NCBI GenBank assembly: GCA_037954665.1
Contig: JBBMOL010000133.1
Coordinates: 1,426,001-1,490,000 of the forward strand
DNA from: Laguncularia racemosa
Taxonomy: Eukaryota > Streptophyta > Magnoliopsida > Myrtales > Combretaceae
DNA: 64,000 nucleotides
Direction of reading: 5' to 3'
Positions 13,154 through 25,743 of the stretch are shown piece by piece (the first letter of the stretch is position 1; every line of letters starts with the position of its first letter). The position numbers were made by a program, and so were the translations under genes. The notes beneath the pieces are model-generated. The model searched no databases. It saw only the letters and a list, made by a program, of their open reading frames with translations, and was not told the origin of the DNA.

Positions 13154-13431
13154 ATTGGGGGGAGTTTTGAGATAGCATGCAGGCCAAGATTAAGTGGGCT
13201 TGGGGGGTGCGGGGGCGTAGCCCCGCGCGGTACGGTACAGGGTATTTTTGTAACTGTACCTAGAGTTACTTATATATTCTGTAATTGTAACCTAATTGTT
13301 GATTATTCCTAATAATAAGAAAACAGCCGCTCATCGCTCCCGAGGACGTAGGCAAATTGCCGAACCTCGTAAAATCTCGTGTTCCTTTCTGTTTGCATTA
13401 TTTCTGTGTTTACTAGCATAATATCTCAACA
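13154..13431 (+). mobile_element. Ty1/copia-type 3' LTR with polypurine tract
   Basis: A purine tract (GGGGGGAG, 13157-13164) is followed by a stretch opening TTTTGAGATAG and ending TATCTCAACA at 13431, so the ends are inverted copies of one another as expected for an LTR. Inside are a GC-rich hairpin GCGGGG-GCGTAG-CCCCGC (about 13209-13226), a TATA motif (13271-13276), and a tail through GACGTAGGCAAATTGCCGAA and CTCGTGTTCCTTTCTGTTTG that resembles the U5 region of many plant copia elements. Only about 100 bp of possible internal sequence lies upstream, with no intact integrase or reverse transcriptase, so this is a truncated 3' end. The precise first base is uncertain. Confidence 0.7.
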
Positions 13432-16186
13432 GTTCTAAATATTACTAACAAATAAATATTAGCCCTATTATCCTAATTTTCAAACTAACTAGATTTATAG
13501 ACATAGACTTGTAATAATGGGAATGCAATGTTGATAGATTGGTGGTGGGGAAAATGATTAAAAAAAAGTTTAATATTATTAATGGTAGATTTATGAATAT
13601 TGAAATTCAAAGGGATGGGATATTTTAAGAAATTTTGAGATAGGGAAATAAAAAAGGGAAAGAGAGAAGAGGCGACTTGAATACTTTAGTTACAATAGGA
13701 CATCCTACAAAAAGCGATTCATTACTTATCTTCCTATTTTCCTTGGTCTGTTGTTCCTTGCTTCTCTATGATTTCGCAGATCCCCTTTTCCCTTCCCTGT
13801 TGAGGTAGAATGCAGGAAAGCGAAGAGAGAGAAGTGATCTAAATTACTAAATTTCCCGCAATCCTCAATATGGTAGAATTTTGAATTGCAATTTTGGAAA
13901 CTAACTATTTAAGATTCATTTTTTTCCCTTTGTACATGTTAATCAAACATAGAAAGAGAAATATCTCTCCTATCATTTTCTTCCTTCGTCTCTTGCCTGT
14001 AAACTTCCTTTTATTTCCCCTTACATTGTTTTCCCAAAACGTTACCAAACAAAGGGTAAACAACATAAATGATCAAACATATCATTCTGGACCATACTAA
14101 CGATTTGAAGCTCAAACTCGACTTTGACCTAGACTTGAAAGTTCAACTTGAGGAATATACCTTCAAATTTTCTACCACATCTCAGTTCTTAGAATGAGTT
14201 CCTTAATTTTTTTTTTTATATTTTTTATGGAACATATGATATAAAAATTAGAAAAATGAAGAAATTCAACCATTGAGTTGCAAAGACAATGAGAAGAAGA
14301 AAATTTGGTTCAGAATCCTACGTGAAAGTCCGAGAAATGTCAAATGAAAAAAAAAGGGCTACCAAGGATGGTTGCTTATTTAAATATTTTTCTTTATTTG
14401 TTAAGGTCTCCCATAGAAGTCCTTCACCTAAATCCTTGTGCGAAGGATTCAGGATAAAAATGGCCTATCAAGCGTACTCATGATCCTAAACCTCTAGATA
14501 TCGATGGTCTCCATGTTTGGTTATCGAATTAATTGCTTTGATAATTAGAGCATCCTCTTTCTACAATGAACTTGCTCTCAGAAATCGAAAAAATAATAAT
14601 AATAAAATAAATAACTAATATAAAAATAAAGTTATTGTTTAAGGACGATCTAACAGGTTTTTAAAAGAAGATGATGGCGTGGTAGTGTTTTAACCATTAG
14701 ACCACCTTGAAAGATGGAAGAATTCTTTCATTACCTTTAGACCAGAAGAAGATGTGGAAATTAGAGTGGTCCATGCAAAACGCATTCACATTAAGCTCTT
14801 GATTCAGGGAGACTACATGCTTATATGGCCTAAGGTTACTTGGAAGACCAATAATTCCATCGTGCATGTTTTGAAATGGTCTCCAAACATTAACATGGGT
14901 TAAGGATTTCACCGGTCAGATCGCTACGGATTTTTTTTTTTTTTATACATTTCCCTTTCCATTCTTCATAAAATCAACACTATTCGCACTTGCATATGGG
15001 TTTGAATTTTTTTTTTAAATTGGATGAGCACTGAAGCTGCAAATATTGAGCCTGTGGTGTTAGAGATGCCTTTCTAGGATGACTATTTTAGGAAAACCAC
15101 ATCATGGAAGTGTACTTAAAGGAAAATATGGTAGGAAAGCTTGTTTATTGTATTTTTTTTTTTTTTATAATAAACTCTCACGGTTATTAGGGATGCAAGC
15201 AGATGAAGACATGTAAGGTATCCTTGCCCTAGTAAACTTAGCATCAGAATCAATTACCGTGAGTAATTCCAAAAAAGACAGCGTTACTTCATCAATATGA
15301 GCATTATGCAAGACCAAGCAAGATAAGAAGAGCAAAGGCAAAACATAGCTGCTCTTTTGATAATGTTGCTCCATAACGTTGACACTACTTCTCAGGACCG
15401 CCGTCCTATTGATAACGTTGCTAGTTTGGTTGGGGAGTCATACAATGTAGAAAATAAGCAGAAGGAAAATACTGATGCCACTATATTCCTCTTGTGGTTT
15501 ATACGGCTCCTAAGGTATCATTTTGTATTGAGCCTCTACATTTAATGTTAATGAGAGCATTTGTCCTAGAACCTTGTTTGAGTTCAATTCAAAATTTAGA
15601 TGAAGCAGAAAAGTCAAGAGACTACATGGTCTTGAATTTTGCATTTGCACCTCAAAAGATATACTTATCCTAAAAGAATTTACATTGCGATGCAAATTCA
15701 GTAGAATGTCCACAGCCGATTACTTAGTGATATTCCACAAGGATTTATCTATTAGAATTGGCAATACCTTGTTAAAGATTTATTTTACGTTAATCAATGC
15801 TCATTGCAAAATAACTCACAAGGTAGCAATATCTTTCTCAAAGATTTCCCATGTTGACCAACCATAAAAGCTATTGCAAATAATTTACAAGATAAAAAAT
15901 CCCAAGTCTCCAACTTCGAGTGTGTCTGAAATTTTACGTTGTAGATTTAGGGTGACTAAGAAGAAGCGTGTAAACAGTAAATTTTCTTTATTATTAACCT
16001 GTATGCTTGAATGATAATCGATATCAAGTTTATATCCCATGTACCTAATAATATGCCCCTTCATTTTCATTTCCATTTCCAATCAATTAGAGGATGACCC
16101 TCTTTCTCTTTTCAAGAGAAGAAAAAGAAAGTCACATTCCAACTTTCAATAAACAAAGGTTTAACGATAGAACTATATAATCTTAC
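13432..16186. other. intergenic DNA, no gene seen
   Basis: Frames of 60 to 71 codons occur on both strands (for example 14697-14912 and 15165-15374, minus), but none has a recognisable motif or splice-supported extension. Part of 14690-15720 is less AT-rich and may be decayed transposon coding sequence; I could not identify which. Confidence 0.4.
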
Positions 16187-16333
16187 CGATGGCGCCGTAG
16201 GAGTAGCCACTACAAAACGTCCTCCAAAACAAATACTTGAAAGCACGCATTGAAATAGAGATAACCCCTGCTGAAGCTGCTCCATAAGCAGCGAACGGCG
16301 CTGCCGACTGCCGCAAATATGAGAAAAGACTGC
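16187..16333 (-). other. GC-rich exon-like island, identity unknown
   Basis: On the minus strand this 147-bp block is bounded by a good acceptor (TATTTCAG) and a good donor (GTAAGATT), and is clearly GC-richer than the sequence on either side. Two of its three frames are open throughout. One reads through RQSAAPFAAYGAASAG and is hydrophobic; the other reads through SLLMEQLQQGLSLFQ. I found no neighbouring exon that joins to it and do not recognise either product. It could be a lone exon of a low-expression gene, a gene fragment carried in by a transposon, or a relic. Confidence 0.35.
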
Positions 16334-17870
16334 CTGAAATACAGAATAAGATCATGCGCTGCCATTTTATTGTGAGGAAATTTTGTTTGATAATTATTTG
16401 TCTGTGTTTTTGGTGTTCATTAAAAGGAAAATGAATTAACACAATAATCTGAAGGTCCTGTCTTAAATCCAAGATGCGGTAACTAATGACATTCTGATAT
16501 TATGTTTTGGGAAGAGGGAAGGAATTAAGATGGGAAGAAAATAGGAGGAATGAATTAAAAAAAAAAAAGAAAGTGAGAGGGAAAAATCATAGGTTTATTA
16601 GTAAAATGATTTTTTATTTTATCAAAATGTCATAAAAATCTTTATAACTTTAAAATATGCTTTTACTTTAAAGGTAAATTAGTAATTTATACGAATTCCT
16701 TCCAATTTTCTCTATAATCGCTGAGAATGACTTTTGTGGGCTCAAGAAAAAATTTCTCTTCAAAATCCATTCCTTTCCCCTCGGCTCCTTTTTCAAACAA
16801 ACAAAATTCTGCTTAGAATCCTCACTTTCCTTTCCTTCCCCTCTCTATCCCTTCCATTAATCCAAATATAGTTTATGTTGTAGACATAGATAGAATTGTA
16901 TATGGATCAAGTCAAGATAATACTATGTGAATTGAAACTTAACTTAAAACATTGTCATCGAGTTTGTGTTTGACTTGACCAAGCAAGCTCATTTAGCTTT
17001 GGTTTTAAGAAAATAGTATTTTCCTTTCAATTAAAATAATATTGCTATCTAAATTTAATTCAAACCTCACTAACATTTATAATAGACTTGAACTCTACTC
17101 TTGTAACTCAAGCTTAAGTTCAACTTGATTGCTAGTTGAATTAAATTTAAATAAATACCAAACCAAACTTGAATATTTCAATAATAGATTTGTGACATTT
17201 ATACCCCTATTTGCTATGAATTATAGATATGGTTAAACTAATAAAATATCTCTTTAACATATTGCTTGAATTTTGATCAGCTTTGTTTTTCTAAAGAATA
17301 TATATGGTACTCCTTTCCCCCTAATATCAGGGCAAAGTATTTGAAAAAAAAAAAAGAGAAAAAAGATTCATTAATATTGATATGCTACATGTTTCAATAA
17401 ATAGCATATAACTATCAATAATTTATAGTTTTTTAATATGTATTAGTCATAATAGGTATTTTTGAAAAATTACTATTTATATTTTTGCATGTTGAAATTT
17501 TATTAGTGTTTGCGTGTCACTAATCAATGCACATGGTGTGTTAGTATCGTTGAAGCCTTTCTCGTAGCATTTGAGCAAGAAACTATTGTTTATCATCCTC
17601 TAACTACACAGCAAATCACAAAGCAAGCTTATTAGATGGATGGTAGACTCCTGAAGTTTATAAAACTTTAGACCTTAAACCCAGCATGAACTTGCATGAC
17701 AATGTTTAAGGAATTAAGTTTATAAATTTGGAATGGCATAAGTAGATTTGATATGATGGACTTAGAATAGAGATTATTTGACTAGTCTATCTACACGACT
17801 GTTCTCATGTAAGCTTATGCACTCAATTTGCTCCATGGTCTTAGATCCAAGAAGAGCTATGAAAGAATTC
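16334..17870. other. intergenic DNA, no gene seen
   Basis: AT-rich with no coding frame. The stretch at about 16880-17215 has words in both orientations (CAAGTC, GACTTG) and a terminal TATACCCCTA that resemble a degraded hAT-type MITE, but I could not find a target duplication. Confidence 0.4.
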
Positions 17871-18319
17871 ATTAAGAGTAGAGATGTAAATGGGTTGGGT
17901 TTGGGATGAATTCATTGTAACCTGAACCTAACCCAGTAAAAAATTATATACCCAAAACCCACCTCAACTCGATAGGGTTTTTTCTTACTCGATTCAAATG
18001 GTGATTAAATCTTTTTTTTTCATACTTCAACTTATTTTTATATGTCATTTATTTAATTTATTATTAATCTACTTGTAATGAAAAGAAGAAAGAAATTAAA
18101 TATAAAAATATATTAATTAAAAATATAATAATAAAATAAAATATACTGATTATAAATTATAATATTAATTTATTTATTTTTTTAAATTATCAGGTCGAGT
18201 TTTCTTATCAGATTTTTTTTAAATCTCATAACCCGACTTTAAAACCTATAGGGTTTTATCAAGCCGAGGTGGGTGGGTACCCTATTACTGCCCGCCCTAG
18301 TTGCATCCTTAATTAAGAG
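17871..18319. mobile_element. hAT-like MITE, about 433 bp
   Basis: The 8-bp word ATTAAGAG flanks the element on both sides (17871-17878 and 18312-18319). The element starts TAGAGATGTAAATGGGTTGG and, read from the right, TTAAGGATGCAACTAGGGCG. These align as an imperfect terminal inverted repeat of the general form TAGRGATGYAAATGGG. Subterminal AACCCGACTT and GGGTTTTAT-type words are common in this sort of plant MITE. It has no coding capacity. The ends resemble those of the 7.5-8.6 kb element, so the two may belong to related families. Confidence 0.75.
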
Positions 18320-21300
18320 AAGTACTCATTTCGATCAATACCACTAATGCGATCCAGTGGATGTTGTTGATGGTTAAACTCAATAAATACTCAATAGGTC
18401 CCTTTTATTTGAGATAATTTGAAGATTAGAGAAATGATATTATACCATCTGCTTCTTCAAAAGATTAAGATTTAAAATAGAGAGTAAGTTGTTTTTACTT
18501 AAGTATAGTAAGATTAATGCTCTATAAGTCCTTCATTTTTCATTTGTGCATTTGATCCTCGAGATTGTTCGTTTTTTCTCTTTATTTCTCTCTCTAAGTC
18601 ATCTTCACGTAATAATTCTATACCATTCATATGAAGTGTGGAACTCACGTTGCACACATAACCATTCTAATTGAATCATCTCCTCTACAACATGCAAGGG
18701 TGTACCCTCCAATGGAATTGTCAAACAAAATGTAGAAAATTATATTAGGAACTTTTTTTTTTTTTGAATGGGTCTGCAAAGGATTGGAAAATTGATTAAA
18801 TCATGTGGGATACAGTTGCATCTCAAAGCAACGGAGGACTGGGTTTTGCAAACTACTATGTTCAGCATAAAGCATTTGGAGTCAAGAGAGCTTAGGAGGG
18901 AAAGCAAAATGGTCCTATAGGCTCAACCTTTTTTTTTTTTGGCCAAGCCATAGGCTTAACTTTGTGAAGCAAAATACGGAAGGAAAAATAAGAGGGAAAT
19001 GATATATGGCCTCGACAGGCTCATCTCAATTATAGATGGACACAGTATCAAGCCAAGAATGGATTAATGAAAATAGGTTGCAGTAGGGCAGATGCAAACT
19101 TCATGTCTGACAAATGGACAGGTAAGACAAGGGAATAGAATATATCCAAAGCCTCTTTAGGACATGTTTAACGCTGGATGCCTCACACAAATCCCAAAGT
19201 GAAGCACCGCACCGGCGTTTGGAGTTTCCTCAGGATATTAAGGGTCCTTGGTAAAAGTTGGGTTCTTCTAACAAAGAATTCAGAAAAGGTTTTTTTTAAA
19301 AAAAAAAATCTTTGATTGATTAAAAAACATTATTGGGATCCACAAAAAATTATAAAAAATGTTAAGAAATTTTTATAAAGGAAATTAAAAATAAAATAAA
19401 AATTTGTTTAAAAGGAGAATTTCTTATAACGTTGATATAACATGTACGTATTCGAAAAAAGATTCCTTACCACAAACATGATTTAGAAAACTAGAATGAT
19501 AAGATTTGGAGTCAAACATGGATTTGGGGTTTATAATAGAAGTTTACATGATAAAGAAGGTCAATTTCAGGGGAACCACGAAATGAAGGTTGAGTTAAAT
19601 TAAATATGATGGATCTGTTTATTAAAAAATAAAGAAAGAAAGAAAAATCAGAAGGAATCGATATGCTATTAACAAAATTGTAGGGATGTGGTAGAAAGAT
19701 TAGGCAAATCCAAAATGGTAGACTACATTATTTAAGACCTTTTCCCGTGAAGCATTTATGGGATAGACAGCGGAAAGCGGTGAGCTCCAACCATATACAC
19801 CATTATTTTAATTTTACTAGAAGAGCTGCCAAAGCTTGCTTTTGCAGACACTATTTGTCAAAACCATTTTATTCCGATTTTGCTAATATAGAAGTACATG
19901 CCGTTTTTAGGCCTCTTCCTTGTCACAAAGTTGAAGGGTCATTCGTACGTCAAAAGAATGGTCCACCCCACTATTGAATTTGTCTGCTTTTCTTTTGTAG
20001 TTTTCAATCTTTTAAGATTCTAAAGTGGGTTTTTTTTCTTCTTCTTCTTTCATATAAATTGGCTCTTTTTTTATACATTCCTGGAATTGGATTTTGTTCC
20101 CTGTTATTAATTTTTAGTATAAATTGCAAATAAGTTCATTTATATTTACTTAATATACATTTAATCTCTACTTTAAAATTAAAAACTTAGATCATAAATA
20201 TTCAAAAATATGCTCTTAGTTTCCCAATTGATCATGTCACTCTTATAACAATTAAAAAAAACTTATAAATAAAATATTAATTTTTTTTTAATCTAGCATT
20301 TAAATGCTTAATATAAAAAGTAGAATGATTAAATATACATGAACAAATACAAAGAAGCTATTTTGCAATTTTTTTTCTCCTTATGCTTTTTTATATTATA
20401 AGTGTCTTATGTTGGAGACTTTTGATCCACCATAGCATTGTTTGGCATTTTTGTCCTAGTTATTTTATGACCATGGGACATGTCTTTAGACTCTTTCTAA
20501 GCATTAATAACGATTGTGTTTCGATGGAAATAATATTCTTGGAGCAATTTATAAATAAAAACCCTAAATTATTGATTACTTAAAGTGTGATTTTATTTTT
20601 TTATAACTTTTAAAGATGTATATTTTTCTATAGACTTTAAAGATGTAATATAGTTACTAAACCACTCTAAACTCTCATAATTTTTAAAATTTTAGTTTGT
20701 ATGTTTTTAAAAATTAAAAATTTAGAAAATCTGTCCTACACAATAATAGCTTGGCGTATATTTGTGATTTTCTTATTTCTTGATATAAAAAATGCTGATG
20801 TTTATTATTTTTGCCATTTTATAAATTAAATATAAAAATCTTCTCTCTGACCAAACAGATTGCATCTGACCCGATCCGCTTGTTTCTCCAAGAAGTTCTC
20901 CATGGTTACAGTCGCTGTTTTTTTTTTTTTTTTTATGTACTTCAAATCTCAAAAGGTTAGTTTCAAAATAATAATAATAATAATAAATAATCCAAAAAGT
21001 CAAATATCACGTGTAATTTCCAGCTTGCTTACCGGTTTACTTCTCTTCGTTTAAATCAAAACTTTTGACAAAGCATACGTAGTAAGTTCAATGTACACAT
21101 TTGTTACTTTACTTGCTTACGTTTTGCCCAAAAAAAAAAAAATGAGAATATTTATGGCAAACCATTTCTGCAGCTACAATATCATATTTTATCTTTAAAA
21201 AAAAATACTTCAATTCTATAAGATTAAGATTATATTTTGAAATTCACAGCGAACAAAGGATCTATGGGTTTTTAATTCGAATACTTTTCATTTTTATTTT

Positions 21301-22805
21301 CTCTATTTTCAAGTTAATGATTAAACTATCTAAATTCTTAAAATCTTTTATATTATCATTTATTACATCAGTATCTTTCTTTTAGTTACAATTATTAATC
21401 ATGCATGATAACATTTATAAAAAAAAGATTGATGGGAATTAAGAAAATAAAAATACAGATTCATTTCCTCGTATTTTATTCAAGATTATTTATAATTCAA
21501 GTTAGTACAGAAGTTGTCGGCTTAGCTGCTTTGGCTAACTGTACAAAAACCGATGTTTCTTCTTTCTCATTATGAAGAAAGCGTGTGTTCTTTTCCTTCA
21601 TTTTTGCGTCAAGCATCTTTACATTCAGACAAAAAACAGTGGGAGATACGCTTCCTTTCATGTGTATATTTTAAGATTAATTTATAACATCTTCCATAAA
21701 TTATCAAAATTCTATAATCACATCTTTACACACTACTTAAAAGACTAACTCAACATCACCCTAGAATGAAATCTTGTGGTACCAATATCTTTTAAGATAT
21801 ACACACAAACTATATATATATGTATATATTAGGCTCCTATATGTATTGATTAATGATGCTATATATGCATAAAACTCTTAATTAAAGTCAAATTAGGTTT
21901 TTTTTTTTTTGTGGGTGAAAAGCGTGTTTTTTTTTTATTTTTTGAATTTTCTAAAATATATAATACTTAAAATTTTACATGATTATCATTCCCTTACCAA
22001 AAATAAAAAAATTAGATAATTATCGAAAAGGGTCGTATTAATTAATAAGGTTCAAGATAGAAAGTGCTCAAAGGTGATAGAAGCAGCTTGCATCAGATCG
22101 TGTTTTATTATTTTGGTTTTAAAATTGATAAAAAAAAAAAAATCCACCATTTTTTTTAAATAATGTAAATATAAATAAGCTTCAATAGTTAAATACCCAA
22201 AACATTTATTCTCATTTTTTTATTTAAACGCAATATCTAATTCTATAAATATCATTTTAATAATATTTATTATATATTTAAACCACTTTAAAAATATTAT
22301 TCTATTTTACTGGTGGAACTATTCCACTAATTTTTCCTATTAAAAAACTCAGCCTCCGAATGTTTCCAAATTTTAAACCACCACCATGAAATTAAAAGGA
22401 AAGCCCTAATAAATGTTCCTAAAACCTTTGTTAAATATTAAAAGAAAAACCTTTATCAACTCTATTATTATTATTATTTTGGCCAATACATTTATCAACT
22501 CTATATATATGTTTTTTCGTTGAAATATGATGCTTATCATTAAAAATGTGTTTTTTTTTCTTTAAAAAAATAAAATAAAATTCATTGCGAAGGCAGTGAG
22601 CTAATCCGATAAAGAATCGATCCAAAATCAAAGTTTGCTCTTTCTTTTTTTTTTATTTAGGAAAATTCTGAATACTGATTATTATATGACTGTTCACATT
22701 GCCATAAGGGAAAAGTACATGAACAGTGAACACTAGTCATTAAATGCTTTGTAGCACCTGGGAAACTGAAAATGACCGTCTGACTCCCACCTATTCTCTT
22801 CTTCA
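18320..22805. other. intergenic DNA upstream of the coiled-coil gene
   Basis: No gene was recognised. A stretch around 18780-19260 is less AT-rich than its surroundings, and a 76-codon frame at 19747-19977 (+) has a mixed composition without known motifs. The rest is AT-rich with frequent poly-A and poly-T tracts and an ATT/AAT trinucleotide microsatellite near 20970. Confidence 0.4.
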
Positions 22806-22839
22806 TCAACCTTGTTGTCTCTGATTACGCTGTCTGCAG

Positions 22840-22859
22840 GAGAGAGAGAGAGAGAGAGA
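22840..22859. repeat. (GA)n tract in the 5' leader of the coiled-coil gene
   Basis: A GA-dinucleotide run lies about 110 bp upstream of the ATG at 22970, with CT-rich sequence before it (TTCTCTTCTTCATC, near 22794). Such pyrimidine-rich and GA-rich leaders are common around plant transcription starts, so this probably lies in the 5' untranslated region. Confidence 0.5.
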
Positions 22860-22969
22860 ACAGTAGTTGAATGGTGTAATTCACGTGAGGAGCGAGTACA
22901 ATTCTGGAAAACAAATCCCGTTTTTTCCTTAAAAAAAAAAAGAAAAAAAGAGAAAGATTTGGAGAAAAA

Positions 22970-25743
22970 ATGGCAATGGGAGGATATAACAAGGGAAACT
23001 ATGGAAGTAGAGGAAGACCGTATGGTCTTATGTTGTTATTAGCATTTGGAGCAGCACTGTTTGGTGTTATGGTGGTCCATAAGTTCAGAGAAAAACGCAT
23101 CTTCAACCTTCTTATTAAAGAAAAAGACAGAGACATACTCTCTCTTCAACATCTCTTGCAGGTCACCGCCTGTTGCTTTGGGCAATATTAACATGCCATT
23201 ATACATATATATGCATCTTGCATGCTGCTTCATGTGGCTTTGTTTTTGCAGGATCATGGCTTAGATGATGAGATTTGTGGTCAGTATCTAGTAAAAGTCA
23301 TGTTGCATGTCCTTTTGAATGTATTTTTTTTTGTAGATTTTCCGAGTTATTCTGTAGTCCCATGGATGTCCTTGCACCAACTTTCATAGCTGTGTGAACG
23401 GTCACATTTCATATATTGCATGTTACAATATGGTATGATTTTCAGTCCCATGTTTGTGTCTGTATAAATTCATAATGGTTCTTGTAATCAATGGCGAACC
23501 TAGGATTTTGCCCCGGCGAGTCATGCATATATATAGAAAGTGCAAATGTAAATATTAAGCAGTCTCAAAAAAAATTTATCAAAGGTAATTTTTATCGGGG
23601 CGGTGCCGGGGAGTGCAAATGTAGATTAATAAGTAGTCTTCAAAAATTTTCTAAAAATAATTTTATCTGCAATTTTCGAAGCTACATGTGGCGCTGGATC
23701 CGCCAGTGCTTAAAGTATCTTATGGTGTCAGATCTTGGTGCTTTTGTTTAACGAAAATTATTTTTTATATTTGTATAGTAAATTATATATATTTGTCAAA
23801 TATTAGGGTAGTAATTAAAATCAGTGGACCAAACTAGTAAGGATATGATTTTCAGTTTACTCCCCCAACCCAAAAAAAAAAAAAAAACTATTATCTGATT
23901 TGTAATTGAAGAAAGTAAAAATGCCTTCACTGGTTAACGTTTTCCCTAATCTAAAAATTCAGATATTATTTTCATTGGAACAAACATATCCCATCGTTGT
24001 TGTTATTTAGCAACCGAAGTGGTTAGTAAATATGTTATTGATTGTTTTACTAGAGACTTTCAGTAGCTGTTTCTGAAATATTTGTGGCCTATTGTCAAAC
24101 AGAAGGAGAGAGATCACACCAAGGAAACGAAGAAAAAGACTGAAGTCATGAGAGTGAAAATATACTCCCTAAGATCCCAGAAAATGGAGCTTGACAATGC
24201 CATCCGCGAAATGCAATCAACGATAAGTTCATTAAAAGATGAGCATAGAATGCTGGAGTCAGCTCTTGAAGAAAGCCAGAAGGAAATCAGGATGCTACGG
24301 AAGAAAGACTCCAGTGACGACAATTCTCAGGAGGCATACTTGGATGGAATCTTGAAGCAGAAAGATGCTGAAATTGAGGAGTTGAAGAGACGACTTGAAA
24401 CACGTGTTAAGCTCGGATGGGGACAAACGATCGATCCTTCATCGTACCAGCTGGTTAATTCAACAAGTGCAAGCAGTGAAAAGCAGGAGGGTAAGAGAGA
24501 TATTGTGGATATCGAGAATAACAACACGTTATCTAAGACAACCGACACTTTAAATGGTGGAGATCAAAGTGTAAACATCGTTATTGGGGATGGAACAAAA
24601 TTGAAAACCGAAGCAGGTGCTGAAAATGTAGTTGAAGCTACCAATGGGATGGATTTAATATTGAAGTCGCAGAAGCAGGGAAATAATTCAGATGAAAATC
24701 CAACGGATCATGGAAACGCTGATCAAAGTAATGGCACACAGCTTCAAGGAACAAACAATAATGAATCTCAACGATCTTTTGTAGAAGGTGATGGGAAAAA
24801 TCCAAATGGAGAAAACATGATACTGGACGCTAGGGATATTTCAAGAGATAAAGAAGAAAATGTTGATGTGCAAACAATGGGAACTGAGGAAGTTAGAAGG
24901 AAAAACCTTGAAGAGGATGTGAAGGTTGAACGAGGGACTTCTCAAGCTGGTTTCGGGGAGTTGGAAATGGAACCATCAAATATTTTATCTACCAATGTAT
25001 TAAGTTCTAGTCCAACTGACAGAAGTATGTTTGCCTCTGCAGGCAAGAAAAAGGGAAAGAAGTCGAGGGTTGTTTCTAGAAAATGGAGAGTAGAGCATGA
25101 AGCGGCCTTGGAAACTAAAGAAGCTGTGTTTGCTGAAGATAGAAAATCCAGTGGAGATGCAATAGGAACAAAAAACCGTGAGGTTCTAGGAGTGAGACTC
25201 CATGAGTCAACAGCAAGAATCCGACATCGTGGCCAAAGCCGCTTAAGCAAAGCAAACAAATCTGATCAGATAGAAGACGGCATGCAAGAAAACTCCAAGC
25301 CTGTGTTGCTAGATGATCTAGTCGAAGAAGACGGTGATCAGACCGAGTTCAAAAGTAAAACAGCTCCAAATGAGGAAATGATGAGTGGAGAAAGTAGTAC
25401 AAATTCCAAAGAAGACACGAGAGAAGTTGATAAGCCGTCTGATTCTTTAGATGGTAAGTTATTACTCGAACTCGAAACTTCGAAGAGGACAGAAGATTTG
25501 AAGGGAAGTGCCACAAACGTTGTTCAACGGGACCAGGAGGAGAAGGGAGATATTACGTTGGAGACATCCAGTGATTCTGACGAAGTTGAACTGCCTATGA
25601 ACAGAAGGTTCAACGGCAATCAGGGTGACAATCTCACAGGTGGCGTCCATAAACCGGATACTGATGTTGGAATCAGACCGGGGGTGGAGCAAGAAGCTGA
25701 TGCCATGCAAGAAGAGAGAAACAAGCTCGAAACCTTTGGGTGA
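22970..25743 (+). CDS. plant single-pass membrane protein with long coiled coil, function unknown
   Basis: Two exons, 22970-23161 and 24103-25743, join in phase 0 across a 941-bp GT-AG intron (CTTGCAG then GTCACC; AAACAG then AAGGAG) to give 610 residues. Residues 1-17 are a Gly/Tyr/Arg-rich cytosolic-type tail (MAMGGYNKGNYGSRGRPYG). Residues about 18-37 form one hydrophobic segment, acting as an uncleaved signal anchor. Residues 38 to about 160 are heptad-rich coiled coil running straight across the splice (for example KMELDNAIREMQSTISSLK). The rest is acidic, Asn/Gln/Ser-rich and probably disordered, with a basic patch near residue 376 (KKKGKKSRVVSRKWRVE). I recognise the conserved N-terminus as a plant-specific uncharacterised family; a Golgi or ER location is an inference. 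An open frame beginning upstream at 24082 in the intron is not the start, because the exon 1 join restores the family's N-terminus. An in-frame acidic tail follows the stop (see findings). Confidence 0.9.
23490..23710. mobile_element. MITE-like insertion in intron 1 of the coiled-coil gene
   Basis: The left end AATGGCGAACCTAGG and the right end read in reverse, CACTGGCGGATCCAG, form an imperfect terminal inverted repeat around TGGCGRAYC. Inside, two related segments each begin AGTGCAAATGTA, with an AGTCT word further on, a short internal direct duplication. GC-rich ends with an AT-rich middle contrast with the intron around it. An 86-codon open frame over it is not conserved-looking. No clear target duplication was found, so the class is unassigned. 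Confidence 0.5.

Noticed and set aside
16880..17215. Another hAT-type MITE
   Set aside because: TATACCCCTA-type end and inverted words are present, but no matching left end or 8-bp duplication was found.
23491..23751. 86-codon open frame inside intron 1
   Set aside because: It lies over a MITE-like insertion with inverted ends and has no family resemblance.
24082..24102. An upstream ATG giving a 553-residue single-exon protein beginning MWPIVKQ
   Set aside because: These seven codons are the end of the intron (TTGTCAAACAG). Splicing from 23161 to 24103 joins two coiled-coil halves in frame and restores a membrane-anchor N-terminus.
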